From positions 853,516 through 917,515 of the forward strand of contig NW_004624777.1 in assembly GCF_000247695.1 (NCBI RefSeq): 64,000 nucleotides of DNA. The letters run 5' to 3'. The position numbers were made by a program, and so were the translations under genes. Below the pieces are notes generated by a model, which saw only the letters and a program-made list of their open reading frames with translations, had not been told where the DNA came from and made no database searches. Origin of the DNA: Heterocephalus glaber (lineage: Eukaryota; Chordata; Mammalia; Rodentia; Bathyergidae). This document shows, one piece after another, positions 24,892 to 37,179 of this stretch. Positions within the stretch are counted from its first letter, which is position 1. The number at the start of each line of letters is the position of its first letter.

Positions 24892-27682
24892 AGAAATTGC
24901 AAGCAGGATTTCCTGCAGATCTCTCTGTTGAAGTTGTGGGTAAAGTCCTAGGTCAGGCTTCAGGAGATGTGGATCCTAGCCCTTAAGCTACTCTTAATTA
25001 GCAGTGATTCATTATGATGTCATAAACTTTTTGTTCATCCATTAAACAGAGATTTGGATGAGGCAATTCTAAGATTCCTTCCAGCTCTTCAAATCCATTA
25101 GAAAGAATTTCATAGGCCAAATATAGAGTAATCTGGTAATCAAAGAACAAGAATATAATTGATTGAAACACATTAGCAAATTCATAAGCTAATTCAAGTT
25201 CATAATTGTCGGAAAGAGAAAGAAAAAAGATTTTTAAAATCTTGGTAATATAATTGATTTGGCAAAGATTGTCAATGCATACTAAAACTATTAGGTAAAT
25301 ACTAAAATATTGTCAATGAATACTAAACTGTTAGGTAAAAGGTTGGCATTCATTAGGTAAAAGACATCCATGCAGTTTCAGCTCAGAGATCACGTGTTAA
25401 GAGAATGCAAAAGGAAAACAGTATCTTTACAATACAAAAATGATCTTAACCCCAAAGCTGGCATCACTAACAGCAGTAAAGTCAGACATTATATATGCCC
25501 CTTCCTGTGATTCAGTACAAAGTAAGCCAGCATCACTCCATGATGTATTCTTGCCAAAACATATTTACAAAACATGCAGATTACAGAAAACAGAGAAGTT
25601 ACATAAAAAGCCCCAGGACAGAGCAATCAGCAAACCCAGATGTGAAATACTCTACAAACAAGTGGACTGATCTTTAAAAAGTCACTGTTATTAAAAAAGG
25701 GGAAGAGAGTGAGGGAGACTGCCAAAGGAGTTTTAATAGACATAACTAAATGTAATATGTGATCCTTGATTAGATCCTGTTTCAAAACTAAGTAGCTATA
25801 AAAACATTTTGGAAGCAAATGGAGTACCTTGAATATGGCTGGTATTATAAGATATTAGGAAAGTCCTGCTTTTTGCTGATGTTAAAATCTGATTGTTATG
25901 TGTACAATGTCTTTATGCTGAAATATTAAGAGGTGAATTGTCATAATGTCTCTATTTTACTTTGAAATGGTTCAGCAAATTCTATACACGTACAAATAGA
26001 TAAATATTAAAGTGAGCTAGTCTAAAGTTGAATCACTTATATTTGAAATATTGATGATTTTTCAGAGTCAAGAGCCTCCACTTAGACCATAATTATCTTT
26101 CACTGTTAAAACAACTGGAGTAAGGCTGAGAAACCAGAGGACAGCAGATGAGCCTGGGCTGAGGACTTGAAACCAGGAATCAGGAAAAGAACCTGAAAGA
26201 GACGAGGGACAGTCTACAACTCACAATCTTACCCACCCTTGATGCCCAAGAAAACACAGGCAGATCACAGCTGGCTGGTAGGAACAGACAGCCCATCTGC
26301 CAGGACAGGCCTACGGGACAGCGTCCCCTTTGCCCTCTACCACAGACAGGAATCTCCAGTAACCAGCTTGAGCTTCCATGAACCAGCCAGAAGCAGACTA
26401 CACAGAAGGAGCCACCCGCCAGACATATGGTGATCAGCAGAACAGTGAGACCCAACTCAGAAAGAGAACAGACAGAATACTCCCAGTAAGCCACATACCT
26501 GGATTTTCCGAGGAATTTAAAGAGCTTAAAATACAGCACACAGGCATACACACACACAGTTTAAAAATATGACTTTCCAATTAAGTATTTTTAGGGAATG
26601 ATTTGAATTAGAAAAAAGCAAAAAATCAAATTCAAAAAATTCCTAAATGGAAAAATACAGAGATATAAAAATAAGACATCTGGATATCAAGGCTATCTCA
26701 GTACAGAAAAAAGTATGGCTCCAGAGGATTGAAAATTAGGTTGAGAGACAATTGGAGAGGACATTTTCTGAAGCTGAACATAAATCTGCTTCCATAGACT
26801 AAATGCCCTCACTCATTTCAAGCTAAGTGACAACAGAGTCTAGACATATTCTACTAAGATTCCTGAACTCTAAAGAGAGAGATCTTAGAAAACCCTAAGC
26901 AGAAGTAAGAGGCTCCCTGTAAGATATAAAGAATCAGACTGACATCAAACCTCACAGCTCTGGAACCTGTAAAATGTTGGGCAAACATCCTGTGACATCC
27001 CCCCCAAAAAATCTATCGTTTATACTCAGTGGAAAGACAGCTACTTGATACTATGCACAGATTCAGAGGTAATAGTCATATGACTTAATGAGAAAAGATC
27101 TGCAGAAAGTCTATTAACAAAGGAAGCAGAAGAAAATATAGAAAATAAAAATTGGATAGCTAGTATATATTCACCGACAATTAACGTTTAACAATAAACT
27201 GGATATATGCCATACATATAAGCTAAATAGCAATTCTAAAAGCAACAGGGACATATATTTAAGTAAGACACCATTTGACAAAAGTTGCAGGGAAAAAAAG
27301 GCAATCTCAAAGTTAGGAGAGGCAGAAAGAACGGAGGAGGGAAAAATAGAACATTTTGTGGAAAAAATATTTTGTAGGAGAAATAGCTGTTAACTCTACG
27401 CATCAAATAATAAAGTCATATGCATCTGATAGTGGAAAGAGCAAAAAGTAAATCATTTAAAAAAGAAGAGCTGAACTAACAAAATAGCAATAGAAGGGAG
27501 GAATGAACACTGGACAAACAGCAAAAATAAGGAAAGCAAAAAATAAATTATAATATAAAGTAATAAGCATAAAGAAAATAGCAGCAAAAAAATTAACTAT
27601 GTCAGTCATTACATTAAATATGAAGGAGTAAAATTCTCCCACTAAATAAGATTGTAATAGTACATTCTAAAATATAATCTAG

Positions 27683-27779
27683 GTCCAGGGATTTAGCTCA
27701 GTGGTACCACACCTGCCTCACAAGCAAAAGGTTCTGAGTTTGACCCCTGGTACCAAAAATAGTAAATAAAATAATACAA
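27683..27779 (+). mobile_element. ID-like SINE
   Basis: Target duplication AAAATATAATCTAG (27669-27682) and AAAATAAAATCTAG (27780-27793). Confidence 0.92.
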
Positions 27780-28087
27780 AAAATAAAATCTAGCCATATA
27801 TGATTAGAAAAAGATAATGCAACTGCAAGGACCAGGGCCAAAGGGAGAGGAGGGTTCTTTTCCAGGGACTTCCCCAAGGAAGCTAGGGAATAGTCTCCCT
27901 TGGGTGGTGCTGGCATACAGGAGGGGACAGCAGCTGTTGCAAAAAACAGCAAACATCTTCTGCCTGACCCTTAGAAAGCCTTTAGCCACCGCAACAAAAG
28001 CGGCAAACATGTCACCTCAAGGACACAGGGCAAGACCGACTGCTGATGGGAGAAGTATGAGAAACAGTACAGGCCCAGGACCTAGAC

Positions 28088-28294
28088 CAGTGGTGGCAAA
28101 CCTATGGCATGCATGTCGCAGTGAACCTTCTCTGTTGGCAGGTAAGCCAAGTCACCCCAGCAGCCGAACATCAGATAATAGCTGTTTTTTCTAAACGAAA
28201 ACCTCAGTATTCAAGTTTAATTGCAGTATTGGCACTTTGGGATAAGTGGGTTTGTCGTTTGGGCACTCTGTCTCTAAAAGATTCGCCATCACTA
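28088..28294. mobile_element. hAT-type miniature transposon (207 bp)
   Basis: The ends are inverted repeats: CAGTGGTGGCAAACCT on the left and, reverse-complemented, TAGTGATGGCGAATCT on the right (12 of 16 match). It is flanked by a perfect 8-bp target duplication ACCTAGAC (28080-28087 and 28295-28302). Size, terminal motif and 8-bp duplication are diagnostic of a non-autonomous hAT element. The ends resemble hAT families known from bats and some other tetrapods with a patchy distribution. It has no coding capacity. Confidence 0.9.
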
Positions 28295-28899
28295 ACCTAG
28301 ACCAAAACCATCAAAGGACTCCTGCCACTGAGGAAGGCACAAGAAAAGCTCTCTCACAAAAGATCAACCACTGACAAAGGCACAACCACTTCCACAAGGG
28401 AAGAGGAGTCAGAATGCTGAGAAGACCCAATGCCCAAACTATAAGATGCTGATGTCTGCTGCTAGGGAAGGACAGGAGCACCAAGGGAGGACTGGCCGAA
28501 GCTGAGAAACTTCACTGTCAGCAGACCTGTAATAAAAGCTTTTAAAAATTCTTCAGCATAAGGAAGAGGCTAACAGAAAAAAACTTCATGCAAAACAAAG
28601 AAATAAAGAGCTCCAAAAATGGTAAAAGACAATTTGTCTTCTTTTTTATTGCTCTAAAAGATAACTGATGACCTAAAGGAAAATAGTAAAAATGCACCGT
28701 AAAATTTATACGAAGTAAAATGTATGACAATAATGACATAAGCAAAGAGGAGGAGGAAGTACAAGCATATAATTGTGTATCACTACCTCTGATTCATCTT
28801 CGTCTTGTGCAATAGAGATCCCACAAACAGGCCTTAAACTAAAGGTGTGCTGATCTACCCTATCTGTGCCCCTCAAACCACACACCCACATTCTTCCTC

Positions 28900-30110
28900 A
28901 TCTCTGACTGACCATCCATTCCATTCAGATCCTCAGGTTGATACCCTTGGAATGGCTCTTGATCCTTTACTTTCACACTCTGTATCCAAGATCATCAGAA
29001 TATTCTGTTACCTCTGCTTTCAAAATACACTTCCAATGTTGCCACCATTTATTTAAGTGACAACATCCCACATGGACTGCTAGAGTAGAATCCTAGTCAG
29101 CCTCCCAGTGCACACATTGGCCCTTCAGTAGACTATTCTCAGTACAGCAGACAGAGTAATCCTTGATAAACTTATGCCACTCCTCTCCTCAAAACCTGAA
29201 GTAACAACCCATTTCACTCAAAATGGCCTACAAGGCACCAAGAAATGTGGCTCTTCTTCTCTCCACTCTCTGACCTCCAACATTCAAGAGTACCTGGTGC
29301 CCACGCCACACTGCCTCCTTCTTCCTGGAACACAACAGTAAATGTTCATCTCTGACCTTCCCATCAGCTGCTCTCTTTGCTAGATGATCTTCCCCTAGAG
29401 AAATGTTTGGTTAATGTCTCATGATCCTTCAAATCATTGCCCAAATCTGACTTGCTTAATGAGGATTTACTGGGCTACCTAATTTATAATGTCCCTATAC
29501 TGGTCAGCCTTCCGGTTGCTAGGACAAAATACCTGACACCTACAATTTAAAAGAGGAAAGGTTTAACTTGGCTAATGGTTTCTGAGGCTTCACTCCAGGG
29601 CAAACTGGCTCCAAGATGGAAACAGCATGGCAGAAGGGCGTGGTGGAACACAGAAGCTCATTTCATTGCAGCTGGGAAGCAGGGCAGGGAAGTAGCACCA
29701 GAGAGGAAGGGGCCAGGGATAAGATATAGGAGGTTGCATCAGGCTTCCATGACAACCCAGGCACACCCAGAAATGCACTCTACTAATCCCCTAAACTGGC
29801 TCTCAATCCACTCAAGTTGACAATCCATCTTAACTGCCACAACCCCCACATACGTCCCCACACACACTTTCTGTGCGAAGTCAACCATACCCAGCCCTAC
29901 TTTTTCTTTTCTTCTACACCACTTATTACATTTTAACATAGAATAAAACTTGACTGATAAGGTACCATTTTCTGTCTCCCCTCACCAAAATGCATGCTCC
30001 AGAAGACACAGAGTATCTATTTTCTTCACTACTGTATCCAAAAGTGGATCCATTGGCATATACTCTAATGAAGATTTATGGGATGATTTTATAAAATAAG
30101 ACCTGAATAA
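28900..30110 (+). mobile_element. L2 LINE 3' end, split by an LTR
   Basis: 28900-29490 follows L2 (GCAGACAGAGTAATCCTTGATAAAC, CTGGAACACAACAGTAA). After the LTR at 29505-29850 it resumes (AATGCATGCTCCAGAAGACACAG, 29990). Both parts are in the plus orientation. Confidence 0.75.
29505..29850 (-). mobile_element. ERVL (MT2/MLT2-like) solitary LTR
   Basis: Reverse complement reads TGTTGTGGCAGTTAAGATGGATTGTCAACTTGAGTGG, then GGGTGTGCCTGGGTTG, then TCCTAGCAACCGGAAGGC. It splits an L2 element. Confidence 0.85.
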
Positions 30111-30357
30111 ATGAAAACTATGCCACATCTGCAGCTCAGAATATAATCAGTTGCTAAAAATAACAGAACCAAAGTAGACAAATTAGAGGGATTTCCACAA
30201 TACTGAATATTTTGAATGATAAATACTAGTCAATTGAGTCTACTCCTTTTTTGTTTTTGTAAAAATAATTGTTTTGGGTATGCGAGTGTGTTTGTGTCTG
30301 CACTTGTGAATGTGTCATTTGCTGATTATGCAGAAAAACATATTTATTGAAAAAGGT

Positions 30358-30690
30358 ACAGGATGAGTATCCCTTATCTAAAATCTCTGGGTCCAGAAGG
30401 GTTCTAGATTTGGGATTTTTTCAGATTTTGAAATATTTACATATACATAGCCAGATATGGTCAGCAGGGGACCTAAGTCTAAAGACAAAATTCATTTATG
30501 CTTTATATACATATTATACACATAACATGAAGGTAATTTTATACAAAATCGTTAGTGTGCCTATGTTCTAACAGTGACTCATCATATAAGGTCAGGGAAG
30601 AAATGTTCCCCTGTGGTATCATATAGACACTCAGAAAGCTTCAAGTTTCAGAGCATTTCAAATTTCAGTCTTAGATATTCAACTTATATA
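30358..30690 (+). mobile_element. Tigger-like (TcMar) non-autonomous DNA transposon
   Basis: It starts TA-CAGGATGAGTATCCCTTAT and ends CTTAGATATTCAACTT-TA, so the ends are imperfect inverted repeats with a TA target site. The interior follows a common mammalian Tigger-group consensus (GGGACCTAAGTCTAAA, then GAAGGTAATTTTATACAA). About 330 bp, diverged, no coding capacity. Confidence 0.75.
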
Positions 30691-30935
30691 TGAAACAGCC
30701 TAAGTTCAAGTTCTGATGAATACATTCATTACTGAGAGAACTCTCTTTGACATCAGTTCCCTCATCTATAAACTGAGGACAATAATGGCCCCTTTGCAGG
30801 CTGTTGCAGGACTTAAATAAGAACTGAAATAGCATGCAGTGACTGTTGTCTCTGTCACTCACCCTTTTGTCACTCTCTATCAGGACAGTGTCTAACAACT
30901 GCAAATGCTGCATAAATATTTGCTGAATTAATTAA
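30690..30935 (+). mobile_element. MIR SINE
   Basis: CAGTTCCCTCATCTATAAACTGAGGACAATAATGG and a terminal AATGCTGCATAAATATTTGCTGAAT follow MIR. Confidence 0.75.
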
Positions 30936-31569
30936 CTGTACCTACTATCATCACAAAAAAATAAAAGATAAAGTTTTGAGGAAGGCATTCATTTCAGTGG
31001 ATTAGTTAGGCATTTTTAAAATCTGTATTAGGAGCAGCAAACAAAGCTGCACCAAGTCACCATGGTGAAATGTGGGTGTGTGAACACAGAGTAGAGATAG
31101 CATACATGGTGGGCATTATGGGGTTTATTTTTCTTCTGATTATATTTTCAGATAGGTTATCACTGGCCACCAGAAAATGTAAGTAAATATACAATGGCAG
31201 AATTTCAAAATGTAAATAAATATACACAGGCAGAATTTTTTAAATCCACTATTTGTTTCTTCAACAAACTCACCTTCTAAACTGATCAACAAACACCTTA
31301 TTTCACAAAATCTGGTCTTATGCATGGTACTTTTTCCTCCGCCTGCTTTTACTTACTTTTCATTTTAGGGCTTTTTCCATTCCTATACGTTTGTTGTGGT
31401 GATGATGGTTGTTTATAAACTGTACAGCTTCAACCTGCTTTTTAAAAAATCTTACCGTGTTTTCACAATCAGCATAAAACATTTATTTCAAGAATTTTTT
31501 ACTCAGGATTTCACCTCGCCAAACATCTCTGGTACAAATCCTTCAAGTGTGGTTTGAAATACCCGTAGC

Positions 31570-31700
31570 TGGTATAATGGGAAGAGGAACAGAAACCTGA
31601 AAGGCAGATGTTTGCTGCAAGTCTGTGCAAATCTCTGCCCTCAGAGTCCTCATCAGTAAAATGATGATGTGCCAATTACATTGCTACTTTAGTTCTTATA
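31570..31700 (+). mobile_element. MIR SINE fragment
   Basis: CAAATCTCTGCCCTCAGAGTCCTCATCAGTAAAATGATGATG resembles the MIR core. Confidence 0.55.
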
Positions 31701-31984
31701 AACATTACTATTTGGAATGCTATCAGTCTTTCTACTCTATTGTTCATGAACATAGTTTCTCTTCCTCCTTCTGAAAAAAGCACTTGCCCAGGTTTTACTG
31801 CACGATTGCTAACCTGTAGACCCCTGCCAAAATCAATACTGCAAACAAAGCAGAATATTGATCTATACAGTATATTTGCAACGGGTGCACCTTAAGGAGA
31901 CCAGTGAATGAGAACAGACTCGCTCCATGTAGTCATTGTGAAATGTTCTAGCTAACCTAGGCAAGAAGGAAGTATACTTTGAGG

Positions 31985-32400
31985 CCTTTGAAGCCTGAAA
32001 ACTGCCCACCAAAACCATCAACATCCTACCCTTGGGATCTGTATGTTATCTTACTTTGGAAAAGGCATTCTGTAGGCATGATGGCATTAATCTTGAGATA
32101 GGGAGATTATTTTGAGAGTACTCTATCACATGGTTCCTTATCAGAGGGAGGCAAGAGGGTCAGAATTAAAGAAGGCAAAGCAACATCATTTCAAAGGTTG
32201 AAATGATGTGGAGCCAAGAGCCAAGGAATGGGGCAGCTGCTAGACAATCACAAGAGGCAGGAGATGGATTTTCCCTTACATCTAGGAAAAAACCAACCAT
32301 GTCCACTTATTTTAGACTTCTAATTTCCAGAACCATAAGAATCAATCTGGGTTGTTTAGCCCAACCAATAAATTTGCGATGATTAACAGAAGACTAATAC
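31985..32400 (+). mobile_element. MLT1-type LTR
   Basis: GGTTGAAATGATGTGGAGCCAAGAGCCAAGGAATGGGGCAGC, then CTTCTAATTTCCAGAACCATAAGAATCAATCTGGGTTG, then AACAGAAGACTAATAC, the standard MLT1 order. Confidence 0.8.
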
Positions 32401-32794
32401 CTCAGTGCTGTCATTAACTCCTGCCCTGAGAAGGAGATGCAGACAAGATCCCAGGGTGTTGAAGAAGTTTGAAGTAGGAACATGAATTTTTTCAGGAAAA
32501 GGACAAAGCACAGTGGAGACTGCCTTAGGGTTCATGGACTTGGGATAGTATCAGGAACTCCTTAGGCAAAAATGCAGAAGTGAGAAGGAAGAAAGCCAGG
32601 AATAGAAATGCATTCACTATGGCTTATGTGTGTTCAGTTAATGACACTGGGACTCTTTAGTCTTTTACTGAAATTAAGACACCAGAAATCTGGTAGAGAT
32701 AAGCTTTTCATTTCATTTTCAAATCGCTTCCTTTTTGTTTTTGTTCAGCTTCCATTTTGGTCTTTTGTTCTTTTTAAAAATTCCAATCTAACCA

Positions 32795-32990
32795 AATATG
32801 GTGATACACATCTATAATGCCAGCACTCAGGGAAACTGAGGCAAGAGGATCACAAATTAGAGTCCAGCCTGGGCAACTGAGTAACTCAGCAAAACCCTGT
32901 CTCTAAATAAAAAATAAAAAGGGGCTGGGGACATACATCAGTGCCAAGGCCCTGGGTTCAAGCCCCAGTACAACCACCAAAACAAATAAA
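32795..32990 (+). mobile_element. B1-ID dimer SINE
   Basis: B1 part ATGGTGATACACATCTATAATGCCAGCACTC to CCTGTCTCTAAATAAAAAATAAAAAGG, then ID part GGCTGGGGACATACATCAGTG to CAAGCCCCAGTAC. Confidence 0.88.
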
Positions 32991-33454
32991 AAAATGTTTC
33001 AATCTACCTACCAAACAGCTGTGCTATGCTAAAGATAAGCAAGTTAAAGCACTTCTGGATAGGCAAATAACTCTCTTGCTCTGAAGATCAGGTAAGGCAT
33101 TAGCACATTAATGAGGAATGGACTGAAAAGGAGAGAAAAATATAAACAGTCAACATAAGGAAAACTGCCAAAATTCTGACAGAAGTAATAACTGAGCAAG
33201 CTTGTTATCTGTAAATTAGAGATAATAATTAACCACTTACAATTATTGTGCAATAAAATGAGACAACATGTGCCAAATGCAAACAGAAACCCAGACTTCA
33301 AAATGCTGCCACAGGCTGCACCCTGGAAATGTCTAAGCAACTTCCGCAGTCTAGCACAATGTCTAGGTCTTTGAGAACTATTTCAATTTTATTTTCGACA
33401 ATTCTACCCATAAGCCATTCAGTTCACTCCAAACTGATTAGCACTCATCTGATC

Positions 33455-33590
33455 AGACTTGCTGAAATCAAAGTCAGGTCTACCACTTGCTGTCACGCTG
33501 GCCAAACTCCCTTTACTTCAATTTCCTTATCTGAAAACGGACATAATAGCACCTACTTCATAGGATTAACGGAAGACAAAATTACAGCCC
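33455..33590 (+). mobile_element. MIR SINE
   Basis: Core pattern TACCACTTGCTGTCACGCTGGCC, then TTCAATTTCCTTATCTGAAAACGGACATAATAGCACCTACTTCATAGG. Confidence 0.8.
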
Positions 33591-33830
33591 CCATAAAATT
33601 CGCCTTCCATAGAGCCTTCTTTGATTCCTGCATGTTATGACAAACAGTGGTGATAAGCAGTTGTCCCTCTGCTGAACTCTTCAGCTGTCTATCACAGCAC
33701 TGGTCAGACAGTACAGAAACTACTTCTGTCTCCCTGGCTGACTAAAACTTACTAATTCTGTAATTCTGCTACCTGATGTGGTGTCTGGCAACACCATTCC
33801 ACATAGGTGATATAAATCTGGGCATTTAGT
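33590..33830 (+). mobile_element. L2-like fragment
   Basis: AGAGCCTTCTTTGATTCCTGCA, then ACTACTTCTGTCTCCC, resembles an L2 interior. Weak match, directly after a MIR. Confidence 0.4.
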
Positions 33831-34092
33831 ATGTTTTAAAACCTTTTTTGTCTCTGTTGCATATTTCCTTTCCCAGCAAGGTTGTAAATTCCGCAGTACA
33901 GAAAAAGTTAAGTCCCTTTACCAGTATTGTTTAAGGTACTGTCCTGTTTCTATCAGAAATGCTGGCTGCTTTTGAGGTTCTTTCATCAGCATAACCTGAT
34001 GTGATTGGTACTTTGGTTCATGAACTTGATTCTTTTCACAATTCCAGTCACAAACCGAGTTGGATAAGAATGCAATCAAATTCAATGGTTAG

Positions 34093-34312
34093 ACAAGGGT
34101 GGAGAGAGAGGAAGGAAAGGAAGAGAAAAGAAAAAAGAATGGAAGGAAAAAATGGAAACAAAGTCTTTGTAAATAAGGAGGGGAAGAAGGGTTGAAGGGA
34201 AGGAGTTGGGAAAAAAAAGAATCAACATATATTTAGTACAGGTACAAATTCTCTATGATGATGATGTCATCATTATGTATATTTAAAGTGCACCAATAAA
34301 ATTAATTTTAAA
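34093..34312 (+). mobile_element. 5'-truncated L1 3' UTR end
   Basis: Only the purine-rich 3' UTR and terminus remain (GAAACAAAGTCTTTGTAAATAAG, then CACCAATAAAATTAATTTT). A weak flanking duplication is present (AATTCAATGGTTAG versus AACTCAATAGTTAG). An ID-type SINE has inserted at its right edge. Confidence 0.8.
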
Positions 34313-34325
34313 AACTCAATAGTTT

Positions 34326-34412
34326 GGGCCAGGGATTTAGCTCAATGGTTTTGCTGCCTGCCTCAAAAGCACAAGGTCCCGAGTTCAATCCCCAGTACCA
34401 AAAAAAAAAAAC
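34326..34412 (+). mobile_element. ID-like SINE
   Basis: Target duplication CTCAATAGTT on both sides (34315-34324 and 34413-34422). Inserted at the end of an L1 fragment. Confidence 0.92.
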
Positions 34413-34689
34413 CTCAATAGTTAGGTTCAATGTCAACCTTATGGGGAAATTTGATTCGGTTCTCATCCAGTTTGGGTTTCTGACCAGAATTGTGGAGAGA
34501 ACTGAGTTTGTGAACCAAGGTACCACTGTACTGATTTCCAATATGGTACACTTTATCTGTAAGCAAAAAAACACCAAGATCACCCAATCAGTTAAGCCAA
34601 AAACGCAGTCACTGTAGATTTTTCCATGATGTGCCTCATTCAATCCACCGGAAAACAAGTTGTTTGAAACTGCAAAGTGCACCCTGAAT

Positions 34690-35040
34690 CCACACTTTCC
34701 TCTGTACCCAATACTTCCGCTTAGTCCAAGCTCTCTAAACGTCCCTTCCCCAGCTGTTCTCCCAGATGGTACAGCTCTTTCAGAAATCAGCTCCCCAAGC
34801 AAGGTCATCATTACCTAAAGCACACCCATTCCCCCTCCACCTCTAATAACTCACCTGCTGATTTCCTTCTTTTAACATATTCTTTGATTGGTAATCTTCC
34901 TTTTTCTTTAAACTTGTTCACCACCTATCTCCCTACACAAGAAAGCAAGCTCCTTGTAAAGACCTTAAGTCTGGCTAAGCTATGTATTCCAGGGTCTAGC
35001 ACAGTATCTGCCACATATGAATAATTAAATGAATGAAAAC
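34690..35040 (+). mobile_element. L2 LINE 3' fragment
   Basis: CAAGAAAGCAAGCTCCTTGTAAAGACC, then GGGTCTAGCACAGTATCTGCCACATATGAATAA, is the typical L2 terminus. Confidence 0.75.
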
Positions 35041-35087
35041 CAAAGGAAACCTGCAGATTAAAATGAATCTAAAAGGAAGGAAGAGTC

Positions 35088-35285
35088 AGGTAATGGTGGC
35101 CCACACCTGTGATCCCAGTGTTCTGGGAGGCTGAAGCAGAGGACTGCAAGTTCAAGCCCTGCCTGGGCAATTTAGGAACTTAGCAGGAACCTGTCTCAAA
35201 ATAAAAAATTAAAAGGGCTGTGTCCAAAGCTCAGTGCAAAGGCCCAGGGTTCAATCCCCGTTACTGCAAAAATAAATAAAAGGAA
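35088..35285 (+). mobile_element. B1-ID dimer SINE
   Basis: B1 part GTCAGGTAATGGTGGCCCACACC, A/T linker, ID part GGGCTGTGTCCAAAGCTCAGTGC to CAATCCCCGTTACTGC. Confidence 0.88.
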
Positions 35286-35850
35286 GGAAGGGCTGGTGGT
35301 ACTATATTTTACACCTTAATCCTTTCCTTAACCATGGAATCTGAGAGCTTGAAGGACCTTAGGCATTACCTTGCCACTTTTCAGGTTGGAGCACAATGTC
35401 AAACACAAGCACCCACAGGTTAATCATGTAAGCTAGCTGGGGAACAAAATAGTCATGATATAAAAATGTTTTATAGCGAGGAGTTTGCTTAACATTTTGT
35501 TTGTATTTTTTTATTTATCTTTGAGCAACTTACATTAATTAATCTGTGCAATACTTTGCATTTCACATCTTCACATCTTCACTGAAACATAAAACTGTTC
35601 ATGAGATTACAATTACAACAAGGTCTGGCATATGACATGCAAAAACAACCACTCTATTATATTTTCTTCTCATTAGCAAGCCTCAATGCGTAAAAGTGAG
35701 AATGAACTTAGGCCTTTTTCTACTCAAAATCTTCCCAAAAGGCTCACTACTTTCCTTTTTTTTTTTTTTTGGTTGTTGTTGCTATATAGATTTTTCAATA
35801 AAAAAAAAAAACATTTAGAGGCAACAGGCCTACAAAAAGATACAACTTTG

Positions 35851-35906
35851 TGTCACTGCCTGCCTTGCAAGTGCAAGGTCCTGAGTTCGATCTCTGGTAC
35901 AAAAAT
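35851..35906 (+). mobile_element. 5'-truncated ID-like SINE
   Basis: Only the second half (CTGCCTGCCTTGCAAGTGCAAGG, then GAGTTCGATC) remains, yet it has a 17-bp target duplication, AAAAAGATACAACTTTG (35834-35850) and AAAAAGATGTAACTTTG (35907-35923). It was therefore truncated at insertion. Confidence 0.88.
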
Positions 35907-36053
35907 AAAAAGATGTAACTTTGACGAAAACTCTAGTAAGACTATGGTATATGGTAGCACCAACGAATTAGGTGACTCAGTTGCAAGGACCCGTCTAAGA
36001 AAACACTGCAGGAGAGGGGTAGGTTTGGAGAAGAATTAAGAGTCCTACTGGAA

Positions 36054-36922
36054 GAAATAGCAAATAAACATATGAAAAATGTTCAACATCACTGCTCATT
36101 CGAGAGATGCAAATGAAAACAACACGAGATTTCACCTCACCCCAGAAAGAATGGCTGCCATCATGAAATCAACCAATAACAAATGCTTGCAGGGCTGTGG
36201 GAAAAACACAACTCTACTCCACTGCTGGTGGGAGTGTAGACTGGTGCAACCACTGTGGAAATCAGTATGGAGATACCTCAAAGAACTTGGACAGGAAGTC
36301 CTATTTGGCCCAGCTAGTCCCCTGCTGAGTATCTTCCCCAAAGAATTAAAAGAATCATACCACAGTGATAACATGCGCACTCATGTTCATGGCAGCACAG
36401 TTTGTAATAGCTAAAACTTGGAAGCAGCCCAAATGCCCATCAGCTGGAGACTGAATAAAGAAAATGTGTTTTTTGTATAAAATGGAGTGCTACTCAGCCA
36501 TAAAAAAATGGGCAATTAGAGACATTTATAGCTAAATGGATGCACATTGAGGCGATACTCTTAAGTGAATAAATAGGACACACATGTAAATACCAAATAG
36601 TTTCTCTAGTGTGAGAAACTTAAAGTGCAAATAAGGACGAAAAGGTATAATAAATAATGTGAAATAGGAAGAAAAGAGGCAAAGGGGAAGGGGAAGTGGG
36701 AGGGGGAGGGGAAAGGAAAGAAGGGAATTGAATTACTATGAGAAAATGAAAAAATAGGAACAAAGTCTTTGTAAATAGGGAAGGGTGGAGGGGTTAAAGG
36801 GAGGGCAGGGGAAGGGGGACAAAAATAAGAACCAAGAGAGATTATGTAAAGGTGCAATTTCCAACAATGAATGTCATTATATTGTATACCTAAAATGTAC
36901 CAATAAAATAAAATTTTAAAAA
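36054..36922 (+). mobile_element. 5'-truncated L1 with 16-bp target duplication
   Basis: ORF2 C-terminus ([20 protein letters not shown]) plus the full 3' UTR, ending ACCAATAAAATAAAATTTT and an A tail. It is flanked by the perfect 16-bp duplication AAGAGTCCTACTGGAA (36038-36053 and 36923-36938). The perfect duplication indicates a relatively recent insertion. The reading frame is broken. Confidence 0.95.
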
Positions 36923-37179
36923 AAGAGTCCTACTGGAAAAGGAAATCCCAGGTCAACCTGGTGAATGTAATGAAGGTGGAGTCTCTAGCAAGATTCTCCA
37001 AACTCAGTCTGGATTCAATTCTCTCAATCTGAAATCAACACATGGCTTGAATTGCAATCATTTTGTAAAACAGAAGTGTTATACGAGCATATGTGTTATA
37101 AAAGTATGATAAAAACATCGTAATTTCCAACATGTATATCTAGAGTATAGTCCCAACTTTGTTTAGAATAGAGAACACG

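Larger units (their letters stand above)
26100..28770 (+). mobile_element. Ancient LINE (L1ME/HAL1-like), fragmented
   Basis: The 27590-27660 stretch (CAGTCATTACATTAAATATGAA) and the 28510-28740 stretch (GCAGACCTGTAATAAAAGC, then GTAAAATGTATGACAATAATGACA) match the ends of old L1ME/HAL1 elements. The intervening 27800-28500 part is less clear and contains the hAT element. An ID-type SINE sits at 27683-27779. Confidence 0.5.

Noticed and set aside
34308..34811. 167-codon minus-strand frame
   Set aside because: It crosses an ID-like SINE and L2-like DNA and has no protein similarity I can see.
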